From Druceiella hillmani (taxonomy: Eukaryota; Arthropoda; Insecta; Lepidoptera; Hepialidae): 64,000 bases of DNA. The notes under the pieces are model-generated. The model searched no databases. It saw only the letters and a list, made by a program, of their open reading frames with translations, and was not told the origin of the DNA. The number at the start of each line of letters is the position of its first letter. Position 1 is the stretch's first letter. The stretch covers positions 4,258,501 to 4,322,500 of the forward strand of contig JAYKKI010000038.1 in assembly GCA_039881145.1 (NCBI GenBank), read 5' to 3'. The position numbers and the translations under genes were made by a program. Shown here piece after piece: positions 1 through 11,495 of the stretch.

Positions 1-458
1 TCTTTATGGGGATTTTAATATGGTAATCAACATATTGTCTCATTAACATTATCTAAAAAATTTAAAATTGATTTTGAATCACCGCACTACTCTAAAGTTA
101 CATCTCAACAAAATAAGAACATATTGCATAAATTTAGAGCTTTGTGTTTCATTAAAACCTTCACGAACTGCTACATTATCAAAATCGTTTCGTGGTTCAC
201 TTACAACAGGCGATCAAGTCTACATGTCAATTGAATACCACTTGTAAATGTTTGATATTGTGTGTATTGTGCGTATTTGTTTTTTGTAAAAAGCGGTGAT
301 AACGTGTGTTTGCAACATTTTTTCGATTTTTGTTCCGAAGACCGAAATAAATTATCGCTATTATGACTGTTGTCAACATTTTTCTACATCATGGCGAAGT
401 TCATAACGGTTTACGCTGATATATAAACAACAAATATTTTTATATACACATTCCATAG
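1..458. other. AT-rich intronic or flanking sequence upstream of a TIL exon
   Basis: No coding signal was seen. The segment ends in an AT-rich tract and a TTCCATAG splice acceptor at 451-458, so it is probably the intron before the first visible TIL exon. The signal-peptide exon of that gene must lie to the left of the window. Confidence 0.4.
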
Positions 459-686
459 GTGGCGGAAGGACATTGTGCGGTAGACCGAATCGAGTGTATA
501 CATCTTGCGCGCCGACCTGCAATCAATCTAACGTAACATGTGAAGATCGGCGCGGTCAGCACTACTGTGATAAACCACCTGATGAACCGTGCAGGGGAAG
601 CTGCGTGTGTTTGGAGGGATTCTTTGAGAATGAAAATGAAGAATGCGTACCGGAGGACTATTGTTATAAGTTTACATTTATTGCAA
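459..686 (+). CDS. Internal exon encoding a complete trypsin-inhibitor-like (TIL) cysteine-rich domain
   Basis: The exon encodes one full TIL domain of the Ascaris-type serine-protease inhibitor class. All ten cysteines are in the usual order, from CGRPNRVYTSC through SCVC to the final EDYC. Such domains are secreted and block trypsin- or chymotrypsin-like proteases through a loop near the fifth cysteine. The exon follows a TTCCATAG acceptor and begins in phase 1 (GT before the GGC codon). The nearest in-phase donor is GTAACA after position 686. That would add about eight residues beyond the last cysteine, so the 3' border is less sure than the 5' one. The phase matches the downstream TIL exons, which supports one multi-exon gene. 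Read straight through, the frame stays open to a stop at 743-745. The signal peptide is not in the window. Confidence 0.8.
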
Positions 687-2304
687 GTAACATTTTACAA
701 AAAAAACTATCAACACGATCGATCAGTGGCGGAATTGCTCGATGAAGTATCCTTCAGTTATTCATGTCGTGAAAAACATCTTTTGCCTGATTCTCCCTCT
801 TATTTTTGTGTTCTCCCATAATTACTACTTATTATTAATTATTATAAAATATATCTTGACTGATAACAAGTTAGCTGTTGTTGAACTAAATGAATTAATG
901 TGATGAAATTAATGTATTTTATAAAATTCCATTATGTTCACCCATTAAATGTGTTAAGTCGCAGACTTGGGTGCTGAAGCTTCTCCCCTGCCTAGTTCCA
1001 CTTTACCATAACAATAATTACCGTAACAAAATTTATTGTAGCTTGGAATTTTTCTCAACTATATAATTTGCTTTCTACTGTCACTTTAATCGTCACACTT
1101 TCAAATTATCTGACACTCTCTGTACATTAGGAAATTTATTATCGAATGTTTTTTTCTACATCAAAACACGCGAGGAAAATAACAATGCTTCGTTATAAGA
1201 TCCCGGTTTTACCATTTACTTTGCCTGAATTTATGATCTGCTTATACACATATAAGAGTTATGAGATTAAAATGTAATATACGATTTTTATATCGCAACT
1301 TAGAAGTCTGATTAATTGTTAGGAATTAAATATTGGGTTAGTTAATAATTTTTGTTATTCCTGGATTTTTTTATAAAAAATATATTAAAATCTAAATGAC
1401 AGAAGGAATCAAACTAAAAATAAATATTCGTTATTAAGTAGGAAAAAATTACTTTCGCAGTATAAATGTGATAGCATACATTAAAAATCACACAATGACT
1501 TTTTGGAAGTCTTCTGCGCTGTAAAATTATAATTATTCTGTAAATAATTGAAAAGAGTAATAAGGTAGGATTATTTTATGTTATATTTTCTTTAATTTTA
1601 AGTTTGGGACCTTACCAAGAAAAAAAGAAAGTCGGTGCTGTTAACTACTTCGTTTGTTAGTTAGTCGATCTAATGGCTGACAAAAATATATCTGCACTGA
1701 ATGTAGATCCCTCTAAAAGCAAGTGCCAATGAATAACGCCCTTAATATTATTATCACCAGCAGCTCAGCATTACTTCTTCGTTTTTCGTTCAATTTAGTT
1801 CGGGTTTCGATACTGAAAGTCCTATTTATCCGGTTCTAAACCAGTTGTTTTCGTGTGTGATTAATATTTGTAGCTTACTTCTCATCATCAATTACTTCAG
1901 CCAATCGAATTTAAGTTATAACAAAAATTAATGTCCCTAATTGTTGATAAATATTAACTTATAAAGAAGAAGAGACCGTAAATGAAGCATCGGAGTTAGC
2001 TGCACGCAGAGCGAACGTCGGTCAATTTAAAACTCGTAATAATATATTCTAGAAATTTTGATAACCTTCCTAGAAAAGTGGCGGTCTCGTCTCTTAAAAG
2101 TTGTTAGCCAACCAAATATGTATTTGTTCATTATTCAATTATTTTATCAAGTGTGCATTCGTGCGCCGTATATTCGGATATTGACATCGAAATAAATTTA
2201 AATGCAGAAAAATGAATAATTAAAAATAGCTACAGTGGAGCAAGTTTAACTTGTTTAACCGCCTAACCGCATCAGTAGATCAATCTTGTTGGACAATCTC
2301 TCAA
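687..2304. other. Intron-like AT-rich sequence, no gene seen
   Basis: This lies between TIL exons. It has no reading frame of interest and no recognisable transposon. It is probably intron sequence of the TIL gene. Confidence 0.4.
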
Positions 2305-2453
<149 letters not shown>

Positions 2454-2454
2454 G

Positions 2455-2630
2455 ATAAATGTAACAAGCCGAACGAAGTGTTTGCCTGCGGTCCAGCCTG
2501 AGACAGGGAATGTTCAACCATAGGGAAGCCTTGTGATATAATCAACAAGTGTGCAATGAGAAATGTTACTGCAAGAAAGGCTACGCTCGTCATAGTAATG
2601 GAGAATGTATACGTTATTCTCAGTGCCCAG
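2455..2630 (+). pseudogene. Decayed TIL-domain exon (nonsense codon plus frameshift)
   Basis: The exon begins after TTCAG at 2451-2454 in phase 1 and ends at CCCAG before GTTTGT, as an in-place TIL exon would. The reading starts [15 protein letters not shown] and then meets TGA where the third cysteine (TGC or TGT) is expected. Farther on the frame must shift once near 2540-2552 to recover the cysteine-rich second half (the CYCKKGYARHSNGEC stretch). With both a stop and an indel it cannot be a functional constitutive exon. It is either a dead exon or one that is skipped; phase-1 borders would let it be skipped without breaking the frame. Confidence 0.75.
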
Positions 2631-3332
2631 GTTTGTTAAACTGTCATAATGTAACAATTCATTCTATAATTTTACACTAGACCCACGCGAATGACGCTGT
2701 TGCCTAACATAATGTATATGATTCTTGGGGTCAAAACAATACGGACACAGGTAAATAACCTAGAGCTTTTTATAACAAATTTACTCTGCCCTTTATTAGA
2801 CATTTTGACTTAATGATTTATTTAGAGCAAAAGAAATTTGATTATATTTGGACAATTTTAAAACTTGGATAAATAAAAAGTGTAAAGCAAACTTATTAAA
2901 GTGACATTGGATATATAGCAGTTATAGAGAAAATAGAAAAATGACGTCCGAGGTAAATATTCACCAAAAATTCATAATTTGTCAAACTACTTGTACGCGC
3001 TTCGAGTTTCCCCGCGGAACTTAAACAAGAGATTTTCAATAAAATTAAAAATCAATAATAGCAAAGAAAATATAACAACGTACGAGTCGAAAGAAAGGAT
3101 TTATGTATCAATCAGTAATTGTTTTGTTCGAAAAAGTAAAACGATAGATCGCTGTTCGAATTGTATTTAAAGAAAATATTTGCCCAATCTTAATTGGATT
3201 TTTTTTAAACCGGAATTCGATACGTGTATCAGAATGTTTTCTAATGGCATGACGATATGATTCGTGATTCTAAAAATTATGAGTAAATAAAAATGACACA
3301 TTCTTTACTTCGTGTGTACCAACTTGTAATAG

Positions 3333-3494
3333 AGACAAAAACGAAAAATACCTGTCCACCAAAAACCTGTTCTTCGATACTTTCCCTTTACGACTGTAGA
3401 AACGTGACGGAGTGCGAGTTTCAATGCAACTGCAAGGACGGACTACTAAGAAGTGTAAACGGTGTCTGTGTCTCCGATGAAACTTGTCTCGAAG
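3333..3494 (+). CDS. Exon encoding most of a TIL domain (eight of ten cysteines)
   Basis: The open frame encodes the TIL pattern from NTCPPKTC through CEFQCNCKDG to VCVSDETC, which corresponds to cysteines 3 to 10 of the domain. The first two cysteines are not present upstream in frame. The acceptor chosen, TAATAG ending at 3332, gives a phase-1 start like the sibling exons. The donor is GAAG before GTTGGT at 3495, again phase 1. Both borders match the terminal exon at 3926. The missing first two cysteines could come from another exon, or the domain may be a shortened TIL variant. The coding part is convincing; the 5' border is a guess from phase and a pyrimidine-rich stretch. Confidence 0.6.
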
Positions 3495-3925
3495 GTTGGT
3501 TTTTGAACTTGTTCTGCAAAGTTAAATTTAGTTAAATGAAAAAAAAAATAGTAAAATGAATTACAAACATATAGAATATTAAAGGTTTTAGTAACAGTGT
3601 GTCATATTTATAATCACAGCAACGTTCTGCCAAGAATTTTGAATGTAAAAGAAATTTTAATTTTGGAAATAATTACTCATTCTCAAGCAATTAACAGCTC
3701 ATAGCCTCAATTCCGATATAAAACCTAATAATTATAAAAAGTTTCGGTACTATGAAATTTCACTCTTTGATGCTAAAACAATTAATTTAAATATAGAGTT
3801 GTTTAAAATATGAAGGGATCAATTATTCTTTTCATAATATTTTGGAATTGTCTTGTTAAGAATTAATTTTTAGAAATTTCATGCAATTGTGTAATTGAAA
3901 AGTAATAATTGTATTTTTCTCCCAG

Positions 3926-3981
3926 AACTTGAAGTGGCTGCAAAAAAAGCCAAAGAGCAAGCTGACAGCCGTGCACCATGA
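3926..3981 (+). CDS. Short terminal exon of the TIL gene
   Basis: A strong acceptor (pyrimidine-rich tract ending TTTTTCTCCCAG at 3925) opens a frame that adds a charged, alanine- and lysine-rich tail of about 18 residues before TGA at 3979-3981. Splicing from the phase-1 donor at 3494 gives a glutamate codon across the junction. Short hydrophilic tails after the last TIL cysteine are common in this family. It is too short for a database match, so the support is the acceptor, the phase agreement and the early stop. Confidence 0.55.
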
Positions 3982-4108
3982 TGGAAAGATGATTTCATTT
4001 CATTTCATTTCAAACATAATCGACAATTTATCTTCATGAAAGCCGACCGATATAAAGAAAGCTTTTCCTCTGAATAATTCTAAATTTTTATTTGCCTCCG
4101 ATTACAAC

Positions 4109-4112
4109 ATAC

Positions 4113-4208
<96 letters not shown>

Positions 4209-4210
4209 AT
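4109..4210. repeat. Self-complementary (CA)n(TA)n(TG)n microsatellite
   Basis: The left 18 bp (4109-4126) is the exact reverse complement of the right 18 bp (4193-4210), with a TA core between them. The whole block can therefore fold as one long hairpin or cruciform. Confidence 0.95.
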
Positions 4211-4315
4211 CCAAAATCTGTTTTCCAATAGCAAAATAATATGATTGACGACTTTTTAAAAAAACAAAAAAATTAAAAGAAATAAATAAATAAATATATG
4301 AATACACAAAACCGG

Positions 4316-4471
4316 AGATATGTAGAATTAGTTTATTACCTTGTCTTTACTTTCAAATACCCTTGCTTTTGTACAAATATATTACCTATGATAAGATATG
4401 TAGAATTAATGTATTACTTGTCCTTACTTTCAAATACCCTTGCTTTTGTATAAATATATTACCGATAATAA
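4316..4471. repeat. Two-copy tandem duplication, period about 78 bp
   Basis: Each unit runs from GATATGTAGAATTA to ATATATTACC with a few differences. No coding content was seen. Confidence 0.85.
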
Positions 4472-4718
4472 CTTCCATTTAATTTTATTACATACACCGT
4501 AAAGTTGCATTGTATAACCTCACATAATAACAACAATTGAATTTATTACCCTCACTAAAATACTGGTATATTGTAAAACTCTCGGTAATATAATAAAACC
4601 TACACTGCGCCCCTGCAATAAACTCACTAACATAAACAATGGAAAAATCCGCACAAACCAGGCTTCCGCTATTGTGTTTGAAACATATAAATACTGTTGG
4701 TTGTTCCTAAGAGTTAAT

Positions 4719-4777
4719 CTTTGCTAATATCCCACCTGAAGATGTTGTAATACAACGAAACCTAGATCGTGGTAAAG
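4719..4777 (+). ncRNA. Hammerhead ribozyme motif (copy 1)
   Basis: The order of parts is: CCAC of stem I; CTGAAGA core at 4736-4742; a GTTGT/ACAAC hairpin as stem II; GAAA at 4757-4760; CCTAGA as stem III; TC; then GTGG, which pairs back with CCAC. Stem I continues with CTTT/AAAG. Against the best copy at 24651, stem III has one change that breaks its palindrome (CCTAGA for CCTAGG). The copy belongs to a repeat fragment that runs to about 4838 and lacks the left inverted arm. Confidence 0.6.
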
Positions 4778-4838
4778 GAATTAAAGAAAGTAAAAATAAT
4801 ACTACATCACGTAGTTTCATTTAATTGTGAATATATAA
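4719..4838 (+). mobile_element. Right half of the hammerhead-bearing inverted-repeat element
   Basis: The sequence from 4719 on matches the right half of the element at 24550-24766, including the arm with ACTACATCACGTAGTTTCAT and the terminal AATTGTGAATATAT. The left arm is missing, so it is a truncated copy. Confidence 0.75.
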
Positions 4839-5021
4839 AATGTTAAGGTATCAAAACGCTAAAACTTTAAAACACAAGTAGTATCTCAATCTTAATAATA
4901 AAGGAATTAATAGATACAAAACTGACCCTGTTTCATTCCATTGTTTTGCAAAGGGATTTATAATACGAGGTATCCTACATAGAGTAAATGAAGGTAATTA
5001 AAGTCATTTAAGCACTTTCTG

Positions 5022-5147
5022 TAATAAAACTCAATTAAAGTATTATATATTTATTGCAAATGTCTACGCTACGCTTACTTACTTATAATAAAACTCAATT
5101 AAAATATTATATATTTATTGCAAATGTCTACGCTACGCTTACTTATT
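5022..5147. repeat. Two-copy tandem duplication, period 65 bp
   Basis: The unit contains TTTATTGCAAATGTCTACGC. The two copies are almost identical, which suggests a recent duplication. Confidence 0.9.
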
Positions 5148-5277
5148 AAACTACTAATTAAGATCACTTTGCATCACTTTCTCTCATCACAAAGTAAGGT
5201 CAATAATAATCATTAAAAAAATTACATGCTTTAATCCTTATTGTCGTCACATGGTGATAATAGTGTTCAAACAGAAC

Positions 5278-5640
5278 CTAACACATGTCACAGATATATC
5301 CATGAGTTCCATCCAGTGCATTCTGCATGAGCCCGAAACCCACACGAAGTGCTTTGAAGTGACACGGCATTGTTTTACTCAAATTCTTCGCAAATAAGGT
5401 TCCTAGGTCTTCTACACCATCATTCTCATCGTTCTGACATAAGTTATAAGTGTCCACATCTCGTAATGAACTATTGTTGGTTTCCTGGAGAACTTCCTTC
5501 GAATTTTTTGAGGGGCTAGTTACACCAGGAGACTATTAAGGTCACCCGGTGAGCCTCCATAAATTCTCCATTTAGCGTTCCGTGCCCTTTAGTTGTAGTC
5601 ACGTCTTTTCTTTCTAAAAGCTCTCTTCCAGGGTGGAATT
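5278..5640 (-). pseudogene. Unidentified coding-like relic, possibly MADF/BESS-like
   Basis: On the minus strand one frame is open for about 85 codons from 5535 down to a TAG at 5278-5280. It contains the segments NNSSLRDVDTYNLCQNDEND and FAKNLSKTMPCHFKAL. A related frame upstream (to about 5640) is joined only through a stop or shift. There is no good start codon. The acidic linker followed by a short helical segment reminds me of the C-terminus of MADF/BESS proteins in insects or their transposons, but I could not confirm this. It may belong to the neighbouring Tc1 relic or be unrelated. Confidence 0.25.
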
Positions 5641-5897
5641 CCATTTAGGGTTATTTTTTATTGGGCCTGGAAGGTAATAATGTTGGAAGGTAATAATTCA
5701 CTGTGTCAAATACATATTTGACAATTTTGCCTGCTTTTCAATGTATGTGAAGATGTACAGAGTGGAATTCCACCAAGGGTTATTTTTTATGGGGCCTGGA
5801 AAGTAATAATGCTGAAAGGTAATAAAGTAACAAACACTGTGTCAAATATATATTTGACAATTTTGCTTGCTTTTGAATATATGTGAAAATGTACAAA
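5640..5897. repeat. Diverged tandem duplication, unit about 120 bp
   Basis: Both units contain GGGTTATTTTTTAT, GGGCCTGGAA and a CTGTGTCAAATA stretch. The duplication overlaps the 3' part of the Tc1-like relic. Confidence 0.8.
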
Positions 5898-6112
5898 TTA
5901 CCACATCCCTATTTTGAGAAACAGCCATATATATGCACTTTTACCGATAAGTCTATTGATGTGAGCAGACGAGGTATATTAATGGAATAATGTGCCCAAA
6001 AGGAAGTTTCATCCGAAAAAATTACGTCCCAATCTCTATCCAAATTTTTTTTCAGCAATGAATCTCTTTTATGTGTTTTTCTAACAATAACGGTTTCTGT
6101 ACCGTGCTTCAA
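5640..6112 (-). pseudogene. Tc1-like transposase relic with internal duplication
   Basis: On the minus strand, 6112-5909 encodes a Tc1/mariner DDE segment: WDVIFSDETSFWA, carrying the catalytic aspartate of the VIFSDE motif, followed by VKVHIYGCFS. Below 5909 the similarity fades into a region duplicated in tandem (about 120-bp unit, 5640-5897). The helix-turn-helix N-terminus and the last catalytic residues were not found. It is a dead fragment. Confidence 0.55.
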
Positions 6113-6119
6113 AATTTTA

Positions 6120-8040
6120 TTGTTTTATTATATGCAATAAATGTCTTCTTAAGAATCACATAATACGTTTAGAAACTTTATACCCAAAATTGTTTGTCTA
6201 CTATGCAGAGAAGGATTATTCCAAAACAACCATAAAGTCACTATGTCCATCTTTTTTATTATTTTTTGCACAGAATTACAATCTCATCTCATCATTGTTT
6301 TCCATGTCAGAAAAGCATTTCACCCACTTTCTCCGGTTCTATATTTTCAACATTTTCATATATTTAACAGTAGACTCTGTATAACATTTTCATCCTTGCG
6401 TCTGGCAAACATAGGAACAAGACTTCATAATATGATTTGTATGTGGTACTCATAATGAAATATGTCTTTTTGTGAATATGATAAAATCATAACAAAGACA
6501 TTGAATCTAAAGCGTTTCGGAGGAAAGATCCTGTTTAGAGCCAAGCCCATGTCCAGTGCCTGATAAACAGTGGTGTTGTGAGGTCATGTACAACATACAA
6601 AGTTCTATTAATTACATGTTTGTTGTATGTTCACTTTTAAATTTTTGAATGTATTGAGCATAATAAAAATATTGAGTTTTTTATTTTAGATACCATGAAA
6701 TTATAAAAGAAACACGGAAATGAACTATTCATTAGATAACTAACGAAAGACAGATAAAGATGTGAAGAATAAAATATTATCATTCGGAAAATCAACTGCT
6801 GTTTATTCTGCACCAAAAAACATATATAATCATCAATAGAAGGAAGTTAAAAAATAATTATGCATTCTCTGATGAAGAAGAAAAAGAAATGGAAGGATAT
6901 GTGTATAATAACCACGAACACTAATTTTGATTATATATTTATTTTATACCAAAGTTTCATGCAATTATAAGTATTGATGACTGCAATATACAGTAATAAA
7001 TTTTTGTTCATTCTTACTATTTTTGACTTGTAAGTTGTAATTAGAGTCATTTATGGTGTGTCAGAATTATTAGCTAGAGATCTGTACACCGCATAAATGG
7101 TTAAGGTTGTTGTGTGACAGTAAGATCCAAAAATTATTGTTACATTTTTAATTGAAAATTATTTTTTGTGTCCTAAACTGTAATATATCATCATTGAAAG
7201 TTTGTAAAAAAAAATAATTTTCATGTTTTTATTGCGTTTTTTTAAATAAAACGAAGTGTAGATATTTCATATATCTACTTTTTCTGTAGCATTAATTGTA
7301 TAATTTTGGAGTAATTTTTATTGAACTAAATGGTAAATATTTTTTATCCAAAATTTTAATATACTCGTAACTTCATTGTACATTGACATAGTGTTTTAGA
7401 CAAAATGTTCTATGTGTTTTTAAAAGAAATTAAGTGTGGTGGAATTACTACTCTTCCTGTAATGTTAATTGTATAATTTTTGAGAGCAATTTTTTCCAAA
7501 ACTTCACTATAAATAATTTTTTTTAAGATATTAAAATAAAATCATTTTACATTTACTTAGTTTTTTAGAGAAATCACTCAATGAGTTTTTTAAGTAAAAT
7601 TGGAAGTGTGGTGAAATAATTACTTTTTCTGTAATTGTATAATTTTTGAGAGCGATTTTTACCAATACTAAACGGTAAAGCGTTTTTAAATTTTAAAGTA
7701 GGTTAGATATTTATAGTTTGAATAATATATAAAAAAAATCAGCAAATTTCATCGACAACATATTTATACAATTATTTTGAAAACCTTTCATCATATTATT
7801 TGCATAAAAAGCCAAAGCCTTAACTTTTCTAAATATTTCGCATTAATGAACGTCAAATGTTATCACTGAATAGAACCTGAAATATTTTGTAATGTGTTTA
7901 TCTATTTAAGTTGGCTGTTTCGTTTTCTCTGAGAACAATAATGCTACGATGATTATGTGATTAAATTCCATGATGATTATATGGACGTATTTTTAATAAA
8001 TAATTATACTTTATATACCCTATGCGGGTTGGATAGTTTT
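6120..8040. other. AT-rich sequence without recognisable genes
   Basis: Only short chance frames occur. Between 7250 and 7680 there are loosely repeated stretches sharing TTGTATAATTTT and GAGAGCGATTTTTACC-like words, so an old degenerate repeat is likely. Confidence 0.35.
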
Positions 8041-8052
8041 TAATTCACAAAC

Positions 8053-8116
8053 AAGATGACATTCACAATATGTGAAATAGTTTGAACATATTTTCACATA
8101 TTGTGAATGTCATCTT
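8053..8116. repeat. Perfect 25-bp hairpin, 14-nt loop
   Basis: Arms at 8053-8077 and 8092-8116 are exact reverse complements. The arm sequence was not noticed elsewhere in the window. Confidence 0.95.
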
Positions 8117-8989
8117 TACTGGTTTTAAATTTTAAAAAAAGTTTTTGATACTCTTGGGCAGCGAAAGGATGAAAATAAAAAACAATTAAACATCAAGTGG
8201 GATATTGTACAGGTCTTTCAAAAAGCAAGGAAAAGTATTTTGAAAGTAAATAATTTTAATGCTTCAGTTTCTACATATTTCCTTTCAAAATAGTCATTGA
8301 GGCATCCCCTCCTTGACTTGTAAAATATTGTTTCAAACAATATACAGTACATGTGCTAACAGAAGAGAAGCTGGTTGTCACCATGTTATGTGATATAAAA
8401 CAATTGAGCATATGCATTTTTGGGTAACAACAATAGTGTTTCAATCTATATTCTTCGACACAGGAAAATTTATGTGTAGACAACTTTTTTCAATACAATA
8501 AAGAAAATGCTTAGAGAATAGAGAGCCAAAGTATTTTTTTTGTTCAGTGTAAGAGGTGATGTTTCTAAAAGTTTTGATACTCCTTTTTCTTGAAAATTGA
8601 ACTTCTATAATAAAAATTAGGAAAATATTTATCTAAAACGATTAACAACAAATTACGTGATTTTTTTTTTAAATATTTTATGTTTTGTAATTTAACAAAT
8701 TAAATATTTTTTAAATGATTTTAAGGGTTTAATTCAACAATTTCATCAACTATGAAATAGTTTGCCAATTATTTTAAAAATCATTTTGACAGAAGTTTAA
8801 TTTTAAGCCGCGAATAAGTTCTGCTTACATACTTTATTATTAGGTCTACACTATTTTGCTAGTGCAACACTGTTATCTGCATTGGTTTCTTATATTTTAT
8901 CTGTAAACAGAATTGAATATTATAAAAACTTTAAAAAGTGTGGCAATAAATATTCCAATGCTAGCGGAATGCAACAGCAGGTTTACTTA

Positions 8990-9044
8990 TAAGTTACATT
9001 TTGTTTATTAACCCTTCTATGGTTAATAAGCAAACTGTAACTTA
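8990..9044. repeat. Near-perfect 24-bp hairpin, 7-nt loop
   Basis: Arms at 8990-9013 and 9021-9044 pair at 22 of 24 positions. Confidence 0.9.
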
Positions 9045-9938
9045 ATATGTTAATATGTTTTTTATGATCAAAAATTACTTAACAATTTTATTCAATTGAA
9101 CATTCACACTCGTAAAATAATGTGTTTGAAGCTAGTTGACATTTTTTTGCTTTACTTTCTTGAAATTATATCAAGCAATCATTACATTACTGTACTTCGG
9201 ATTAAAAGTTCACCTTGGGAATACTTATATAATAATTTTTACAGCAGTGTAATAAAAAACATTGTAATGTAAAAATTAATGCTAGTTTAATTTTCTTGGA
9301 AATTGTATTCTTTTTGTTTTTTTCCACTTCTTCATTGCCATTATCTGCAAATAAAAAAAAACTATTATAGTCAGGTTATGATATAGCATAAGGTTCAAAG
9401 AGTTTCTCGACAAACTAGAAATTTTATGAATAACAAAAAACATTTGCACAGAATTTTCCTTCTGTGTAATCCATGAACAACTCGGATGGAAGTGGCTATA
9501 AGAACGAGCCATATTATTATTAAAATCATAGCCAATATGCACTTGTAACTACATAAGATGTTTCAAAAACATTGATGTAGAAACATAGACCAAACATTCG
9601 TCTATAATCCAAGTATATTAGTTTTTATTGATTTCATATATTTATTCCATAAAAATCGGCTTTTTGTAGCTCATTGCCCGTCAAATTTGTTAAAAAGGGG
9701 TTAAGTTTAGAAGATTCATTCTAAACAATTATGCAATAAAAATGTCTTCCATACATTTTTAATAACGGCTTGTCGTTCTGCATTGAGATACGCTTCAAGT
9801 CGGTCGTGTCGGGGCCGCTCTGAACAAAAATATTCATGATATCTTTTTACACCGTTTGTGTAATTGTTCTCAGCCATGATAAATCATTTTATCTATTTGA
9901 AATATTTTGTTTCATCTTGTCTCTTACTTTGAGACTTA
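9045..9938. other. AT-rich sequence, no gene seen
   Basis: Only short uninformative frames occur, and no family signature was recognised. Confidence 0.3.
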
Positions 9939-10016
9939 AATATAACAGTTGAATGATTAAATATACCAGTTGAATGATTAAATATAACAGTTGAATGATT
10001 AAATATAACAGTTGAT
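9939..10016. repeat. Short tandem repeat, 22-bp unit, about 3.5 copies
   Basis: The unit contains CAGTTGAATGATTAAATATA. It makes a repetitive FNHSTVI-like reading on the minus strand that is probably meaningless. Confidence 0.9.
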
Positions 10017-10544
10017 AACATGATTAAATTGAGCAATATTATTATGATGTTACTGAGCAATATAAATTTTGAAGTTGTCACTATAAATGCAACATTTAAT
10101 AGTTTTCTTTTCCAATCATAAGACGGCACCGCTGTAATAAAAAAAGTAATGTCTGTGATGTAAAAGTTGTTTGTTTGTAACCTTGAATAAAACTAAATTT
10201 TTTATAATTTATATAGAAAGACGTACTCAATTTATTATTTCATTGCCTAAATTGGTTATTCGCCCAGAACGTAAGAAATATTAATTGTCCTGCAAAATTG
10301 AGTAAAGAGCAAATGTATTGAAGTTGAAAACCCTTGTGGCATGTGCTGTAAAGAACTTAACCTCATTTTAATATGGAAGTCACAAATTCGATGAGGATTA
10401 AACAATTTGACAGAAGAAAATTTAAATAGGGAAAATTTCAAGTCAAGTACACTTTGAGAGCGAAAGGTTTGCATATATACGCTTCAAAATCTACAGAAAA
10501 TTAAGCGCAAGTACATTAGAATGAAGACGGAATGACTATGTTCA

Positions 10545-11100
10545 TTTTGACGTCATCAATGAAACTCAACCAGATTTCTCTGGTAGAAAACTGAGACTAA
10601 ATTAGAAGCTATGTATGAACAGAAATTCAAATTCAATAAGATGACGGTGCACGATAAATTTTACAAGTATACGTATTGTCCAAGTAACACAACAGCATGT
10701 TTCAAAAGTAGAAAGTTTGGCGAAACAGCTCAGAGAATGTGGTGAAAAATTCATTGATAGGCGGTAATTACTAAAATATTAAACCCCCAGACTATCCAAA
10801 ATTTGATTTCATGTTTAATCAATGAAGAAGTGATCCTAATGAAGGATACAAACAATGAAACTGCATTAATAATCACTAAGAAAAATTAAAAGAAAATTAA
10901 ACACAGTGGAAAGCCAAATATTGGAGTACTATTTGGCTTTCTACTGTGTTTAATTTTTTTTTAAATTAACAAGTGATGAAAATAACTTAAGTTTTTGGTG
11001 AGAGATAAATTTTAATTAGAAGAAAGGTGAAAGGTCAGTTGGTAGATAGTATATTGGAAGATATACTTCATGTGCCTAAATTACATAATAGAAGAATAAA
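10545..11100 (+). pseudogene. Copia-type retrotransposon relic (gag to protease end)
   Basis: The forward reading includes EAMYEQKFKFNKMTVHDKF. In a shifted frame, ESLAKQLRECGEKFIDRR matches the UBN2-type Gag of copia elements, where a glycine precedes the I.D turn. Near 11040 the frame reads QLVDSILEDILHVPKLHNR, which resembles the downstream end of copia protease (DVLYVPxLxxN). Several frame changes and stops separate these pieces, so it is long dead. A 28-bp hairpin (10893-10957) has been created inside the relic. No LTR was recognised. Confidence 0.5.
10893..10957. repeat. 28-bp hairpin, 9-nt loop, inside the copia relic
   Basis: Arms at 10893-10920 and 10930-10957 pair at 27 of 28 positions. 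Loop TTGGAGTAC. Confidence 0.93.
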
Positions 11101-11128
11101 TTTATTGAAAGAAGAATAAATTTATTGT

Positions 11129-11231
11129 TATTAATTTTGTAGAAATTCATTAGTCACAATTAAATGAAATTACTTGATGTAGTATTATTTCTACTTTCTG
11201 AAGTACCTAGGTTTCGTTGTATTACAACTTG
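11129..11231 (-). mobile_element. Fragment of the hammerhead-bearing inverted-repeat element
   Basis: It matches the left arm of the family (TTAATTTTGTAGAAATTCAT, TGTAGTATTATTTCTACTTTC). It then runs into the ribozyme read on the minus strand: GAAACCTAGG and the ACAAC half of stem II are kept, but the CTGAAGA core is lost. Confidence 0.7.
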
Positions 11232-11495
11232 TTAAAAACTCATTGTTCATCTTTGTTTTGTTCGATCTTAGAAACATACCTTTAAAAAGAGATGTTTGTT
11301 TTTAGTATAAAATATTCATTGATTTTTTCTTTTATAACTTGTAAATATTTTTGTCAGCATCACTAAGACTAAAATTATTATAAATTTCAATTGCATCTGG
11401 TCCTATAATCGCCATAAATGTTGTGGTCTGAACTTCAACTGGCGTTTTATCTAGCTTGATAGAGATTGCATACCATTTGAACTGCGGTAACCAGT

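Noticed and set aside
9939..10016. CRISPR-like array
   Set aside because: 22-bp units are contiguous without spacers, so it is a simple tandem repeat.
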